64,000 bases of DNA from JAFGBI01 sp964454025 (GTDB taxonomy: Bacteria; Myxococcota_A; Polyangia; Polyangiales; Polyangiaceae): NCBI GenBank assembly GCA_964454025.1, contig CAYVRP010000010.1, forward strand, positions 1 through 64,000, read 5' to 3'. The notes under the pieces were generated by a model that searched no databases, was not told the DNA's origin, and saw only the letters and a list, made by a program, of their open reading frames with translations. Below are positions 46,683-55,525 of the stretch, piece by piece. Numbering within the stretch: position 1 is the first letter of the stretch; the number at the start of each line of letters is the position of its first letter. The position numbers and the translations under genes were made by a program.

Positions 46683-47450
46683 ATGACGTCACCTGCCCTC
46701 CCGCCCCCCGTCTCCTTCCGCCTCGACGGCCGCGTCGCGCTGGTGACCGGCGCCAGCCGGGGCATCGGCGCCGGCGTTGCCCGCGCGCTCGCGGCCGCGG
46801 GCGCGCGGGTCGTCGTGGCCGCGCGCGACGAGGCCCGGCTCGGCGCCCTCGCGCAGGAGATCGGCGGCCTCGCCGTGCCGATGGATCTCCGCTCCGTCGC
46901 CAGCATCCGCGCGGGCACCGACCGCGTCGCGCGGGAGCTCGGCGGGCTCGACGTCCTGGTGGCCAACGCCGGGCTCGGCGCCAACCACCCCGCGCTCGAG
47001 GTCACCGAGGCGGACTTCGACGAGCTGATGGCGGTGAACCTCCGCGGTCTGTTCTTCTCCTGCCAGGCCGCGGCGCGGCACCTGCTCGCGCGCGGGCGCG
47101 GCCGCATCGTCGCCATGAGCTCCCAGGCGAGCCTGGTCGGGATCCGGGACCACGCCGTGTACTGCGCGTCCAAGGGGGGCGTGAACCAGCTCGTCCGGGT
47201 GCTCGCGCTCGAGTGGGGGCCGCTCGGCGTCACCGTCAACGCCGTGGCGCCCACCTTCGTCTACACGCCGGGCACGGCCGCGCGGCTCGACCAGCCCGAG
47301 TACCGGCGCCGGGTCGTCGAACGGATCCCGGTCGGCGCCGTCGCCACCATCGCCGATGTCGCCGCGGCCGTTCTCTACCTCGCTTCCGACGCGGCGCGCA
47401 TGGTCAACGGCGCCGTGCTCCCGGTGGACGGCGGCTGGACGGCGCAGTAG
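46683..47450 (+). CDS. Short-chain dehydrogenase/reductase
   Basis: This 255-residue classical SDR has VTGASRGIGAG, NAGLG, a catalytic Ser in MSSQASL, Y and K in YCASKGG, and the closing VLPVDGGWTAQ. It resembles gluconate 5-dehydrogenase and 3-oxoacyl-ACP reductase relatives. The substrate cannot be told from sequence. A 212-base gap separates it from the divergent AAA ATPase gene, and it is followed by a small membrane protein gene. Confidence 0.88.
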   Translation: MTSPALPPPVSFRLDGRVALVTGASRGIGAGVARALAAAGARVVVAARDEARLGALAQEIGGLAVPMDLRSVASIRAGTDRVARELGGLDVLVANAGLGANHPALEVTEADFDELMAVNLRGLFFSCQAAARHLLARGRGRIVAMSSQASLVGIRDHAVYCASKGGVNQLVRVLALEWGPLGVTVNAVAPTFVYTPGTAARLDQPEYRRRVVERIPVGAVATIADVAAAVLYLASDAARMVNGAVLPVDGGWTAQ

Positions 47451-47497
47451 GCGCGCCCCGCGGGAACTCCGCGCGCGGCCCCGTTGTCCACCGCAGC

Positions 47498-48007
47498 ATG
47501 AGCGACTGCGTCATCCTCACCCGGTACTGGGACGAATACCCGCTGGACACCGTCGTCGCCGAGGTCGGTGAGCGGTTCGAGGTCGGCCCCTTCCGCGGCC
47601 AGCTCGAGCCCGCCGCCGCCGCGGACGAGGCGCAGGCCGTGCTCCTGCGCTACACCGGCGACGGGCCGAGCGCCCTGCTCGCGGTGCCGCGGAACGGCTC
47701 CTCGTGGGTGGCGCGGGGCCCCGTCGCCTACCGGGTCGAGCGCGCGAGCCTCGCGCCCCCGGCGCGGCGGCGCCTGCGGCCGGACCTCGGCGTCGTGCTC
47801 GGCGCCGGCTTCGCCCTCGCCGTCGTCGCCTCCATCCTCTCCTGGTCGGCGCTGAGCCCGCCCGACCTCCGCGCGACCGACGAGCGCGGCAGCGCCCTCT
47901 CGATCCGTCCGGCCGCGATCCGGCGCGGCGTGGGTCCGGCGCACCCGGTGCCCGCCCGTGGCACCACTCCGCCCCTCTCCGTCCGCCCGGGCGAGGTCAC
48001 CGAGTAG
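47498..48007 (+). CDS. Small single-pass membrane protein, unknown
   Basis: This 169-residue protein has a soluble N-terminal domain of about 95 residues (SDCVILTRYWDEYPLDTVVAEVGERF and on), one transmembrane helix (LGVVLGAGFALAVVASILSW) and a Pro/Arg-rich tail. I do not recognise the family. It follows the SDR gene by 47 bases and converges on the aldo/keto reductase gene with a 12-base gap. Confidence 0.6.
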   Translation: MSDCVILTRYWDEYPLDTVVAEVGERFEVGPFRGQLEPAAAADEAQAVLLRYTGDGPSALLAVPRNGSSWVARGPVAYRVERASLAPPARRRLRPDLGVVLGAGFALAVVASILSWSALSPPDLRATDERGSALSIRPAAIRRGVGPAHPVPARGTTPPLSVRPGEVTE

Positions 48008-48019
48008 CCGCGCGGACAA

Positions 48020-48799
48020 CTACCCGTGCACGGCCCGGCCGAGGGCGCGCAGGCGCGCCTCCTCCTCCGCCGTGAGCGGGCCCCGCTCGAGCGCCTCGAG
48101 GTTGTCCCGGAGCTGTCGGGCGTCCTTGGGCGCGGTGAGCACGACGTCGACGTGGGGGCTCGTGAGGCAGAAACGGTAGCAGTCGCCCGCGGTCGCGGCC
48201 AGCCCGTCGAAGCCGCGCGGTCGCCGGAGGAGTTTGCCCCAGCAGGTCGCGGTGTAGGCCGTGACGAAGGGGCGCCGCGCCGCGAGGTGGGGGAAGACGT
48301 CGGTTTCCGCCCCCGGGTGCGCCGCGTTGTAGCGGAGCATGAAGAAGTCGAGCGGGCCCTCCGCCGCGAGCCGGGCCGCGCGCCGGCGATCGTGGATGGC
48401 GGTGCCGATCGCCCGCACCTTGCCCTCGTCGCGGAGCCTCACCAGCTCGTCGATCACCCGCGGCGCGAGCGACGACATCACCCCGCCCCAGAAGAGCTGG
48501 AGGATGTCGACGTGGTCGCTGCGGCTCTCACGCAGGGCCCACTCGGCGGCGCGCCGCACCGAGCCGCCGAAATGGCCGAGCAACGGCCCCGTGGCGAGCA
48601 CGTACCGGTCCCGGTCTTTCGCCACCACTTCGCGGATGACGGCCTTGAGGAAGGGCTTGGCCGGGGTCCACAATAGGTAGTTCACTCCGCGCTCGAGCGC
48701 CTCCCGCACCCCGGCTTCGTCCAGGCCGTAGGAGGCGGAGATGCCGAGGCGGTGGACGCGCTTGCCGAGCCGCTCGCGGTGGAGGAAGTCGTCGCTCAT
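48020..48799 (-). CDS. Aldo/keto reductase family protein, short
   Basis: This 259-residue protein has AKR-like features: an early LGISASYGLDEAGVREALERGVNYLLW, HVDILQLFWGG and VRAIGTAIHDRRRAARL. A YNAAHPGAE segment and a C-terminal PKDARQLRDNLEAL follow. It is shorter than typical AKRs (about 310), and the canonical D-x4-Y pair is not obvious, so activity is uncertain. It is the last gene of a minus-strand operon and overlaps the phosphodiesterase gene (ATGA). Confidence 0.8.
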   Translation of the reverse strand: MSDDFLHRERLGKRVHRLGISASYGLDEAGVREALERGVNYLLWTPAKPFLKAVIREVVAKDRDRYVLATGPLLGHFGGSVRRAAEWALRESRSDHVDILQLFWGGVMSSLAPRVIDELVRLRDEGKVRAIGTAIHDRRRAARLAAEGPLDFFMLRYNAAHPGAETDVFPHLAARRPFVTAYTATCWGKLLRRPRGFDGLAATAGDCYRFCLTSPHVDVVLTAPKDARQLRDNLEALERGPLTAEEEARLRALGRAVHG

Positions 48800-50187
48800 C
48801 GGCGCTCGGGGGAGGGTAGCGCCGCCGCCGACCAGGTCGAGGTCCGCGGGGCGTCCGGGAGGCCCAGCAGGCTCGCCACCACGCGGTGGCAGTCGACGAG
48901 CCGGGCTCCGCGCACCTCACCGCGCGCGATCCCGGCTCCGACCAGGACGAACGCCCCCTGGCGGTCGTGGTTGGCGTCGTCGGGGCCGGCGTCGTTCCCC
49001 TCGAGGTGGAGGCGGCCGGTCCCGAGGACGCCGAGCGCGCGGTAGTCGAGGTCGCCGAATTCGACCAGCAGGTCCGGCGGGAGGCCGACGCAGGCGGCGT
49101 AGAGGTTGGCCGGTCGCAGCACGCGGCCCGGCAGCGGCGCGCCGTCGGGGCCGGGGAGGGCCGCGAGCCCCGCGGCGAGCTCGGCGAGGAGCGCGTCCGC
49201 CTCCTCGACTCGCACCGTGCCCGAAGGCTCGCGGCCCCGGAGGTTCAGGTGGATCCGACCCGAGTAGCCACCCAGGGCCCAGGCCCGCGTCCGCGCCCAG
49301 TCGATCGCCTCCGGAGTGAACGGGGTGCCGGCGCCGACGCCGTCCTTCAGCGTGAGGTCGCCGCGGCGGAGCAGCCATTCGTTGAGGCAGACGCCGCCGC
49401 GGAGGGGTCGCGCGCCGTGGTCGGAGAGCATGAGGACCGCCGTGTCCGCCGGCAGCTCGGCGACGAGGGTGCCGACCTCGTCGTCGAGCGCGCGGTACAG
49501 CTCTCGGACGACGTCGCGGTGCGGGCTCGCGGGGTCGTGTCGCGGGTGCCGCGGGTCGTGGTGGCGGAGGAAGGCGTGGTGCACCCGGTCGGGCCCCATG
49601 TCGACCAGGACCGCGAGCCCCCAGTCGCGGGTCCTGAGCAGGTGCCGGAAGAGCGCGAAGCGCTGCCGGGTCACGGCGAGCAGCTCGCGCCGCACCTCCT
49701 CCTTGGGGCGGGTCCGGAAGCCTGCGACGTCGACCCGGTACTCCCCGACCACCGCGGCGATCTCGTCGGCGAGCGCCGCGGGGTAGGTGTACTGCCGGCG
49801 GGTGTCCGGGGTGAGGAAGCAGCCGACCAGGCAGCCGCCGACCCGCCGCGGCGGGTAGCTCGGGGGCACGCCGACCACGATCACGGGCTGCTCCGCGCGC
49901 GCCGCGCGCTCCCAGATCGTCTCGCGCCGCACGTCGGTCGAGTCCACGAGCTCGACGGCGTACGCTCCGGGGACGCGCCGCGAGAAGCCGTAGATCCCGA
50001 GCTCGCCCGGATCGCAGCCGGTCATGGCCGCCGCCCAGGCGGGCACCGTGACCGGCGGCGTGACGCTCTCGAGACGGCCCCAGGCCCCCGCTTCGATCAG
50101 GCGGCCGAGGTGCGGGAGCTCCCCCCGGAGCTGCTCGAACAGGAGCTCCGGCATCAGCCCGTCGAGGCCGAGGACCACCGTCCGCAT
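48796..50187 (-). CDS. Type I phosphodiesterase/nucleotide pyrophosphatase-like hydrolase
   Basis: This 463-residue alkaline-phosphatase-superfamily enzyme has the first metal Asp in VLGLDGLMPEL and a nucleophilic Thr expected in PPVTVPAWAAAMTG. LVDMGPDRVHHAFLRHHD and MLSDHGARPL supply the other metal ligands. It should hydrolyse a phosphodiester or phosphonate; the substrate is unknown. It has no clear signal peptide. It follows the sulfatase-like gene almost without gap, overlaps the aldo/keto reductase gene (ATGA), and shares the TVPA(W/I)AA motif with the sulfatase-like neighbour. Confidence 0.85.
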   Translation of the reverse strand: MRTVVLGLDGLMPELLFEQLRGELPHLGRLIEAGAWGRLESVTPPVTVPAWAAAMTGCDPGELGIYGFSRRVPGAYAVELVDSTDVRRETIWERAARAEQPVIVVGVPPSYPPRRVGGCLVGCFLTPDTRRQYTYPAALADEIAAVVGEYRVDVAGFRTRPKEEVRRELLAVTRQRFALFRHLLRTRDWGLAVLVDMGPDRVHHAFLRHHDPRHPRHDPASPHRDVVRELYRALDDEVGTLVAELPADTAVLMLSDHGARPLRGGVCLNEWLLRRGDLTLKDGVGAGTPFTPEAIDWARTRAWALGGYSGRIHLNLRGREPSGTVRVEEADALLAELAAGLAALPGPDGAPLPGRVLRPANLYAACVGLPPDLLVEFGDLDYRALGVLGTGRLHLEGNDAGPDDANHDRQGAFVLVGAGIARGEVRGARLVDCHRVVASLLGLPDAPRTSTWSAAALPSPERR

Positions 50188-50192
50188 CGCCG

Positions 50193-51470
50193 TCACTCGA
50201 GGTAGCCGAGGTCGCGGAGGCGGCGCGCGAGCTCGGCCACCTCCCGCGGGTCGAAATCGCCGACGCGCGCGCGCAGCGCCTCGTCGTGGAGCCGCCGGAA
50301 GCCCGCCGCGAGCTCCGGCGGCTCGCGCCCGGCGGCGACGAGGTCCTGCGTCTCGTCCGGATCCGCCGCCAGGTCGAAGGCGCGGCGCCGGCCGGATCCC
50401 GGCTCGAGGACGAGCTTGTGGCGCGCGGTGGTGAGGGCGTAGCCCGAGTAGAGCTCCTCGGGCGCGCGGGGGATGCGGGGAGCGTCGACGAAGTCCCGGT
50501 TCATCACCGACACCGCGTCGAGGGGGGGCGGCTCCGCGCCGGAGCGGACGGAGGCGGAGAGATCCACGCCGTCGAGCGCCGGCGCGTCCTCGGCCGGCCA
50601 CCCCAGGAGGGCGCCGAGCGTCGGCCCCAGATCCACGGAGCGCACGCGCCCGCCGACGCGCTTCCCCCGCGCGCCGCCCGGCGACCGCACCAGGAGCGGG
50701 ACCCGGAGCACCTCGTCATACAGGGCGTTGCCGTGCAGATCGAACACGTGCGCGGGCGCGGCCGCCTCGTCGCGCTCGCCCCAGGATTCGCCGTGATCGG
50801 CGGTGACGACCACGCAGGTCCGCTCGAGATCGATCCGCTCGAGGAGGCGCGGCAGGAAGTCCTCGCTGAACCGCTCCACCGCCAGGCGGTACAGGCGCTT
50901 GACCCCCTCGCGCGCGGCGGGGGAGGCCCCGAGCGAGCGCAGGACGCGCTCGGTGAGCTGCCGCCACGCCGCCGGGTCCATCGGCGTCGCGAGGTAGGGG
51001 ACGTGCGTCCACCAGTAGTGGACGAAGAGCAGGTGCTCCTCGTTGCGGTGGGCGTCGAGCCAGGCGAGCAGGGCAGGGACGTCCTGCGAGCTTGCCACCA
51101 CGCCCGCCTCGGGCACGCGCCGGAAGAGGTGGCCCGGATCGAACACGAACGACGCGACGGTCGCCCCGGCCGCGCGCGCCCGGTGGAAGAGCGACGGGAA
51201 CTCGGGGGGGAAGGGCTGCTCCCACTTGGCGAGCCCCAGGCGATGAGCGTAGGCCCCGGTCAACAGGGCGGCGATGGCGGGGACCGTCCAGGGCGCGGCG
51301 CTGACGACCCGGTCGAAGGCGACGCCCTCGGCGGCGAGCCCATCGAGGGTGGGCGTGCGCGCGGGCGGCTCGAGGCGATAGCGCCCCGGGGCCGCCGCGC
51401 CCGGTCGTGGTGCCCGGCAGCCGAGCGCGTCCTCACGCAGGCTGTCGGCCACGATCAGGAGCAGGTTCAC
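50193..51470 (-). CDS. Sulfatase-like hydrolase lacking the formylglycine cysteine
   Basis: This 425-residue protein has the sulfatase/AP-superfamily fold: LLLIVADSLREDAL (metal Asp), VVVTADHGESWGE (metal Asp/His) and LHGNALYDEVLRVPLLVRSPG. The sulfatase signature C/S-x-P-x-R is replaced by T-V-P-A-I in SAAPWTVPAIAALLTG, so Thr is the likely nucleophile and a formylglycine sulfatase is not expected. A phosphatase or phosphotransferase role is more likely. The GTG start overlaps the stop of the radical SAM gene (GTGA). Confidence 0.85.
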   Translation of the reverse strand: MNLLLIVADSLREDALGCRAPRPGAAAPGRYRLEPPARTPTLDGLAAEGVAFDRVVSAAPWTVPAIAALLTGAYAHRLGLAKWEQPFPPEFPSLFHRARAAGATVASFVFDPGHLFRRVPEAGVVASSQDVPALLAWLDAHRNEEHLLFVHYWWTHVPYLATPMDPAAWRQLTERVLRSLGASPAAREGVKRLYRLAVERFSEDFLPRLLERIDLERTCVVVTADHGESWGERDEAAAPAHVFDLHGNALYDEVLRVPLLVRSPGGARGKRVGGRVRSVDLGPTLGALLGWPAEDAPALDGVDLSASVRSGAEPPPLDAVSVMNRDFVDAPRIPRAPEELYSGYALTTARHKLVLEPGSGRRRAFDLAADPDETQDLVAAGREPPELAAGFRRLHDEALRARVGDFDPREVAELARRLRDLGYLE

Positions 51471-52525
51471 GTCGCGCCCCCGCGCTCCACCCGGTGCAGG
51501 CAGCGGGGGTTGTCGAAGAGGGTCCCGGTCGCGGACCAGGCGAGGCTCCGGCAGCCGCCGCGGCACACGGGCCCGAACGCGCAGCCCGCGCAGGCGCCGG
51601 TGAGGAGCGCGGGCGCGAAGCGGCGATTGTAGGCGAAGCCGTCGTCGTCCGCCCAGATCGCCGCCAGCGTGCGCTGCCGGAGGTTGCCCGCCGCGAGCGC
51701 CTCCGGGAGGGAGAGGCAGCCGAGCACGGTGCCCTCGCTCCGGATCCCGATCACGCCGAGCCCCGCCTGGCAGCCGGCGAAGAACTGCCGCGGGGGGCCG
51801 CTCGCCGTGCGCAGCCGCGGCGCGGAGCGGCCCATGTACCCGAGGTTGTCGCCGACCTGGACGCGGAGCGGGCTCCGACCCCGGAGCTCGACGATGAAAT
51901 CGGCCAGCCGCGGCAGCTCCGCCGGGGCGAGGCAGAGCGCGCCCCCTTCTCGGGCGCGGCCGTGCGCCATGGTGAGCTGGAGCTGCCAGCCGCTGAACCC
52001 CCGCTCGAGCAGGAGCGCGTGGATCCGGTCGAGCTCCGCGAGGTTCTCGCGGTTCACCTGCGTGTTGGCGGCGATCCGGACGCCGCGCGCGACGAGCGCG
52101 GCGGCGCCAGCCAGGAGCCGCTCGAGGCCGCCCGGGACACCGCGCAGGCCGTCGTGCACCGCGCTAGGGCCGTCGACGGAGAAGGTCACGGAGTGGAAGC
52201 CGGCGGCGGCGATGGCGTCGGCCTGCGCGAGGGTGGACAGGCCGTTGGTCACGAGCTCCAGGCGCATGCCCCGCTCCACCACCGCCGCGGCGATCGCGGG
52301 CCAGTCGCGGCGCAGGAGGGGCTCGCCGCCCGAGAGGGTGATCGACTCGCAGCCGAGCGCGGCGAGGTCGGCCACGAGCGAGAGCGCCTCCTGGGTGTCG
52401 AGCTCGCCCGGCCGCGCCCGCCCGGCGGAGGAACCGCAGTGCCGGCAGCGGGCGTCGCAGGCGAGCGTCAGCTCCCAGACGCAGGTGCGCGGGCGGTGCG
52501 TGCGCCGTTCGCGCGCCGCGGTCAT
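51467..52525 (-). CDS. Radical SAM/SPASM domain protein
   Basis: This 352-residue enzyme has the radical SAM motif C23-x3-C27-x2-C30 (LACDARCRHC), the SGGEPLLR motif and LVTNG. A C-terminal SPASM region carries at least seven cysteines (AGCQAGLGVIGIRSEGTVLGC, GACAGCAFGPVCRGGC, NPRC). SPASM enzymes mature peptides, sulfatases or cofactors. The neighbouring sulfatase-like protein lacks a target Cys/Ser, so a peptide or another protein is more likely. The ATG at 52525 is chosen over the GTG at 52534. It starts 75 bases after the unknown gene upstream. Confidence 0.9.
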   Translation of the reverse strand: MTAARERRTHRPRTCVWELTLACDARCRHCGSSAGRARPGELDTQEALSLVADLAALGCESITLSGGEPLLRRDWPAIAAAVVERGMRLELVTNGLSTLAQADAIAAAGFHSVTFSVDGPSAVHDGLRGVPGGLERLLAGAAALVARGVRIAANTQVNRENLAELDRIHALLLERGFSGWQLQLTMAHGRAREGGALCLAPAELPRLADFIVELRGRSPLRVQVGDNLGYMGRSAPRLRTASGPPRQFFAGCQAGLGVIGIRSEGTVLGCLSLPEALAAGNLRQRTLAAIWADDDGFAYNRRFAPALLTGACAGCAFGPVCRGGCRSLAWSATGTLFDNPRCLHRVERGGAT

Positions 52526-52600
52526 GCCCGCCACCCGTTCCCCCCGGCCGCGAGGCTCGAGCTCGTCATCGGTCGCGCTGCGCGAGGGAGGGCTCGCCGC

Positions 52601-53455
52601 CTAGCCCGGGAACGCGACGCCCTTGTACACGACCGCGTACTCGCAGAGCGTCCCCGCGAGCAGCGAGCTCGCCGAGAACGCCTCGGATTGCGGCCCCACG
52701 TTGCAGCAGACCAGGATCTCCTCGAGCGCCGTCGCGATCTGCTCGGGCGTGCCCGTTTCGAAGAGCGCGGTCAGGCCGTCCCGCCAGCTCTGGGCGAGGG
52801 AGGTCATGCAGTCGCAGAGGCTCGCCTTGGCGGACGCCGAGCCGTCCGAGTCGTTTATGGTGGACGCGAGCACGGCCGCGTCCGCGAGCACGCAGGCCGC
52901 GGCGGCGGCGGCCCCCGCGGCGCCCCCGGACGCGGGCAGGACGATCGAGCCCCCGGTCCCGCCGTCCGCGGCGCTCCCGGCCGAGGTCGCCGTGCCGCCC
53001 GTGCCGCTGTCCGCAGCGCCGCTCCCGCCGCCCCCGATGACGATCGGCTCGTACCCGTTCTCGCCGCAGCCCGCCGCCGCGAGACCGAGCACCAGGAACG
53101 CGCCGAGCACGGCCGGTGACAGGTGGCGGGTGAAGCTCCGGTACGCGGGCGCCCCGTCGCGCGTCGCCGCGCCCGGCAGGGCGGCCCGGAGCGACGCGAC
53201 GAGCGCGGCGGCGTCCCAGGACCCGAGCAGCTCCGCCGCGGGCGCCGCCAGGCGACGCTCCGCCTCGGGGGCGGTCGCCTGACGGAGGATCTCGCGAAGC
53301 AGCTCCTCGAGCGGTCCCCAGAACGCGGGATCGTCCCGGCGCCGATCGAGCAGCGCGTGGAGCTCGGCGTAGGTCGCGTAGAGGCCGGACCAGGGCGCTA
53401 TCCGGACGCCCTGCCCCGCGAGGAAGGAACGGACCCGGTGCGTGATGGTCTGCAT
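52601..53455 (-). CDS. Unknown protein with internal membrane anchor and Cys-rich C-terminus
   Basis: I do not recognise this 284-residue protein. Residues 1-110 form a helical, probably cytoplasmic domain (WSGLYATYAELHALLDRRRDDPAFW, then EELLREILRQA). One hydrophobic segment ends in a lipobox-like cysteine (LVLGLAAAGCG). A Gly/Ser/Thr-rich stretch follows, then a C-terminal domain with cysteines (SLCDCMTSL, ILVCCNVGP, LCEY). The ATG at 53455 has GGGAGG upstream. It is the first gene of the operon with the SPASM enzyme, which makes it a candidate substrate or partner. That is inferred from position only. Confidence 0.65.
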   Translation of the reverse strand: MQTITHRVRSFLAGQGVRIAPWSGLYATYAELHALLDRRRDDPAFWGPLEELLREILRQATAPEAERRLAAPAAELLGSWDAAALVASLRAALPGAATRDGAPAYRSFTRHLSPAVLGAFLVLGLAAAGCGENGYEPIVIGGGGSGAADSGTGGTATSAGSAADGGTGGSIVLPASGGAAGAAAAAACVLADAAVLASTINDSDGSASAKASLCDCMTSLAQSWRDGLTALFETGTPEQIATALEEILVCCNVGPQSEAFSASSLLAGTLCEYAVVYKGVAFPG

Positions 53456-53681
53456 GCTCGCCTCCCGCGTCGGGCCCGCCGCTCGACGCGGTCGACAGGG
53501 TACTCCAACTGCCGCGACCTGCGGCACGGGCGCGCTGCCGGTTCCGGCGTCTCGCCTCCAGCTTCGGCCGCGAACATGGAATCCTCGCCACCCCGGGCCT
53601 GGCCAAGCACCCGTTGGCAGGCCGTCCCCCTGGCGCAGGGAGCTCCGCCATCCAACGCCCAACCGCGCAGCTCCCTCGAGG

Positions 53682-54206
53682 TCACGGAGGGAAGCAGCGC
53701 TCGGGGCTCGAAGGCTCCAGCACGCGGTCCGCGAAGGGGGCGATGCGCACCTCGAGCCGGCGCGCCTCGCGGACGTCGTCCTCGATCACCTCGTACGGAT
53801 CGCCGCCGGCGCCCGAGAGCCGAAGCACGAGGCTCCCGGGGTAGACCCACGCGAAGCATCGGACCCCGTCGAGCTCGACGAGGCAGGGCTGCAGGAAGCG
53901 CGGATGGCCGTCGATGCGGCAAGGTGACTCGCCGAGTTCCTCCGCGCGCCGGGCCCGCCGGCGCCTCGCGACGGGCGCGGCCGGCGCCTCGCGCAGGACG
54001 ATCCCCAGACCCGTCGCGAGCGCGACCAGATCGCGCTCGGAGTCGAACCGCAGCGCCACCTCGAGCGAGTCGCCGTCGTTCGCGTGGCCGCCGATCGCGC
54101 GCACGAAGCGGAAGAACCGCAGGGAGGCCGTCCAGCGCGCGAGCTCCTCGCGGTCGTGGGTGCGGAAGAACCACGCGGCCTGCCGCCGATCCCGGGGTGT
54201 CCTCAT
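53682..54206 (-). CDS. Hypothetical protein
   Basis: This 174-residue hypothetical protein reads as coherent sequence (AAWFFRTHDREELARW, FFRFVRAIGGHANDGDSLEVALRF, LVELDGVRCFAWVYPGSLVLRL). No family is recognised. Two cysteines and alternating beta-like segments suggest a small globular domain. The ATG at 54206 is used; upstream in-frame codons extend it by five residues. It lies between the five-gene operon and a divergent degraded gene. Confidence 0.5.
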   Translation of the reverse strand: MRTPRDRRQAAWFFRTHDREELARWTASLRFFRFVRAIGGHANDGDSLEVALRFDSERDLVALATGLGIVLREAPAAPVARRRRARRAEELGESPCRIDGHPRFLQPCLVELDGVRCFAWVYPGSLVLRLSGAGGDPYEVIEDDVREARRLEVRIAPFADRVLEPSSPERCFPP

Positions 54207-54286
54207 CGTGGCCCGCAGCATCCAACGGCCCTGCAGCGACGTCCAGGGCGCCGGCGCGAGCCGACCCGAGCCCGCCCGGCGGCGCG

Positions 54287-55525
54287 GTGGACACCGTCGC
54301 GCTGCGGTGCCACCCCCCGACGAGCGCAGGTGTCGACGGCCCGGCGGCGGAACCCTGCGCCCTCGTCGTCCGGGCCTGGGTCGAAGTCCCCGCGAGCGAG
54401 CCGCCTCTGCCGCTCTGCGAGCCGTTCGGGAGGGTGGCCCTCACCGACTCCGGCCAGATCGCCCCGCGCCGTACGCGCCTGGTCGCGCTCGACGGCGGAG
54501 TCACGCTCGCGCGGGTGGCGAGCCGCGACCGCGCGAGCTGCCTCCTCGTGGACGGGCGCTGGGAGTGCCGCGGCGAGGCGAGGTGGAGCTCGACTCCCCG
54601 CACGCCGCGAGCCCCACCGCGATCCGCGAGGACGCCATCCGGCCTCGCCTCCACCTCCCCCCCCGACCCGGAACCCGGCGATCGCGTGATCGGCCACGAC
54701 GACACCGACCTCGCTGCGATCCCGGAAGCGGCGATCACGGCGGCCCGGCAGACCCTCCACGTCGCTCACGAACACACCTCCCACGGCAGCCAGCTCATCA
54801 CCGGGATGAACTCGCTGGCGAGCTTCCCCGACTACGGAGCTCGCTACGCCGGGAGTGATTCGGGCGAGGGCGACGCGCTCGAACTCGATGATGAGGGCAT
54901 CCCCGCCGACGTTGACGATCTGAGCGTGGGCGACGGGGAAGACGCCAAGGGGGACACTCCCTGGGTGGTGGGGACGCGGGCGCTGCTCGACGATCCGGCC
55001 CACGCCCACGTCAACGTGGTGATGTGGTCCTGGAGCATCATCGATGGCCATGACGCTCGGCGCTACGTGGACAACATGGAGCAGCTCATCCGTGAGTACC
55101 CGTCCGTCACCTTCGTGATCATGACCGGTCACGCCGAGGGCATCGGCGAGTATCTGACCGAGAACGGGGGCACCCAAGACAACGAGCTGATCCGCGCGCA
55201 CTGCCGCGCCCACGACCGCTGGCTCTTCGACTTCGCGGACATCGAGGCTTACGACCCGGACGACACGTACTGCTGGGACGCGGGGCTCTACGACAACCTG
55301 GACTACGACGGGGGCAACTGGGTAGCGCTCGCGGCGGCGCGACGGGAACGGGCGGCGTCCCCGCGCCGCCCGGCCGCCGGCTGCTCCCCGACCCACGTCA
55401 CCCCGGGCGGCGGCGCGCGAGGTCGCGCTCGATCAAGGCGACCGCGTCGCTCGCGGTCGCGACGCAGACGGGCAGCTCCAGATCGCGCGGGCTCGCCAGG
55501 GGGCGCTCGGGGCGCAACATCGTAG
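54287..55525 (+). pseudogene. Frameshifted secreted protein gene (GHDDTDLAAIP / HTSHGSQL family)
   Basis: The open frame includes a conserved module that I recall from myxobacterial secreted proteins: IGHDDTDLAAIPEAAI, VAHEHTSHGSQLITGMNSL, VNVVMWSWSIIDGH, FVIMTGHAEG, WLFDFADIEAYDPDD. Two frame breaks are visible. At about 54580-54590 a 5-base tandem duplication (GCGAGGCGAG) shifts the frame; without it the sequence reads CRGEVELDSPHAASP. The eight-C run at 54657-54664 is where the frame returns. The translation then stops looking like protein after NLDYDGGNW (about 55320) and runs into the convergent LOG gene. Sequencing errors are an alternative explanation. The 5' boundary is uncertain. Confidence 0.5.

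Noticed and set aside
52566..53651. Alternative 361-codon minus-strand frame overlapping the unknown anchored protein
   Set aside because: Its translation is Arg/Gly/Ala-rich without structure. The other frame has a membrane segment, cysteines and a good ribosome-binding site.
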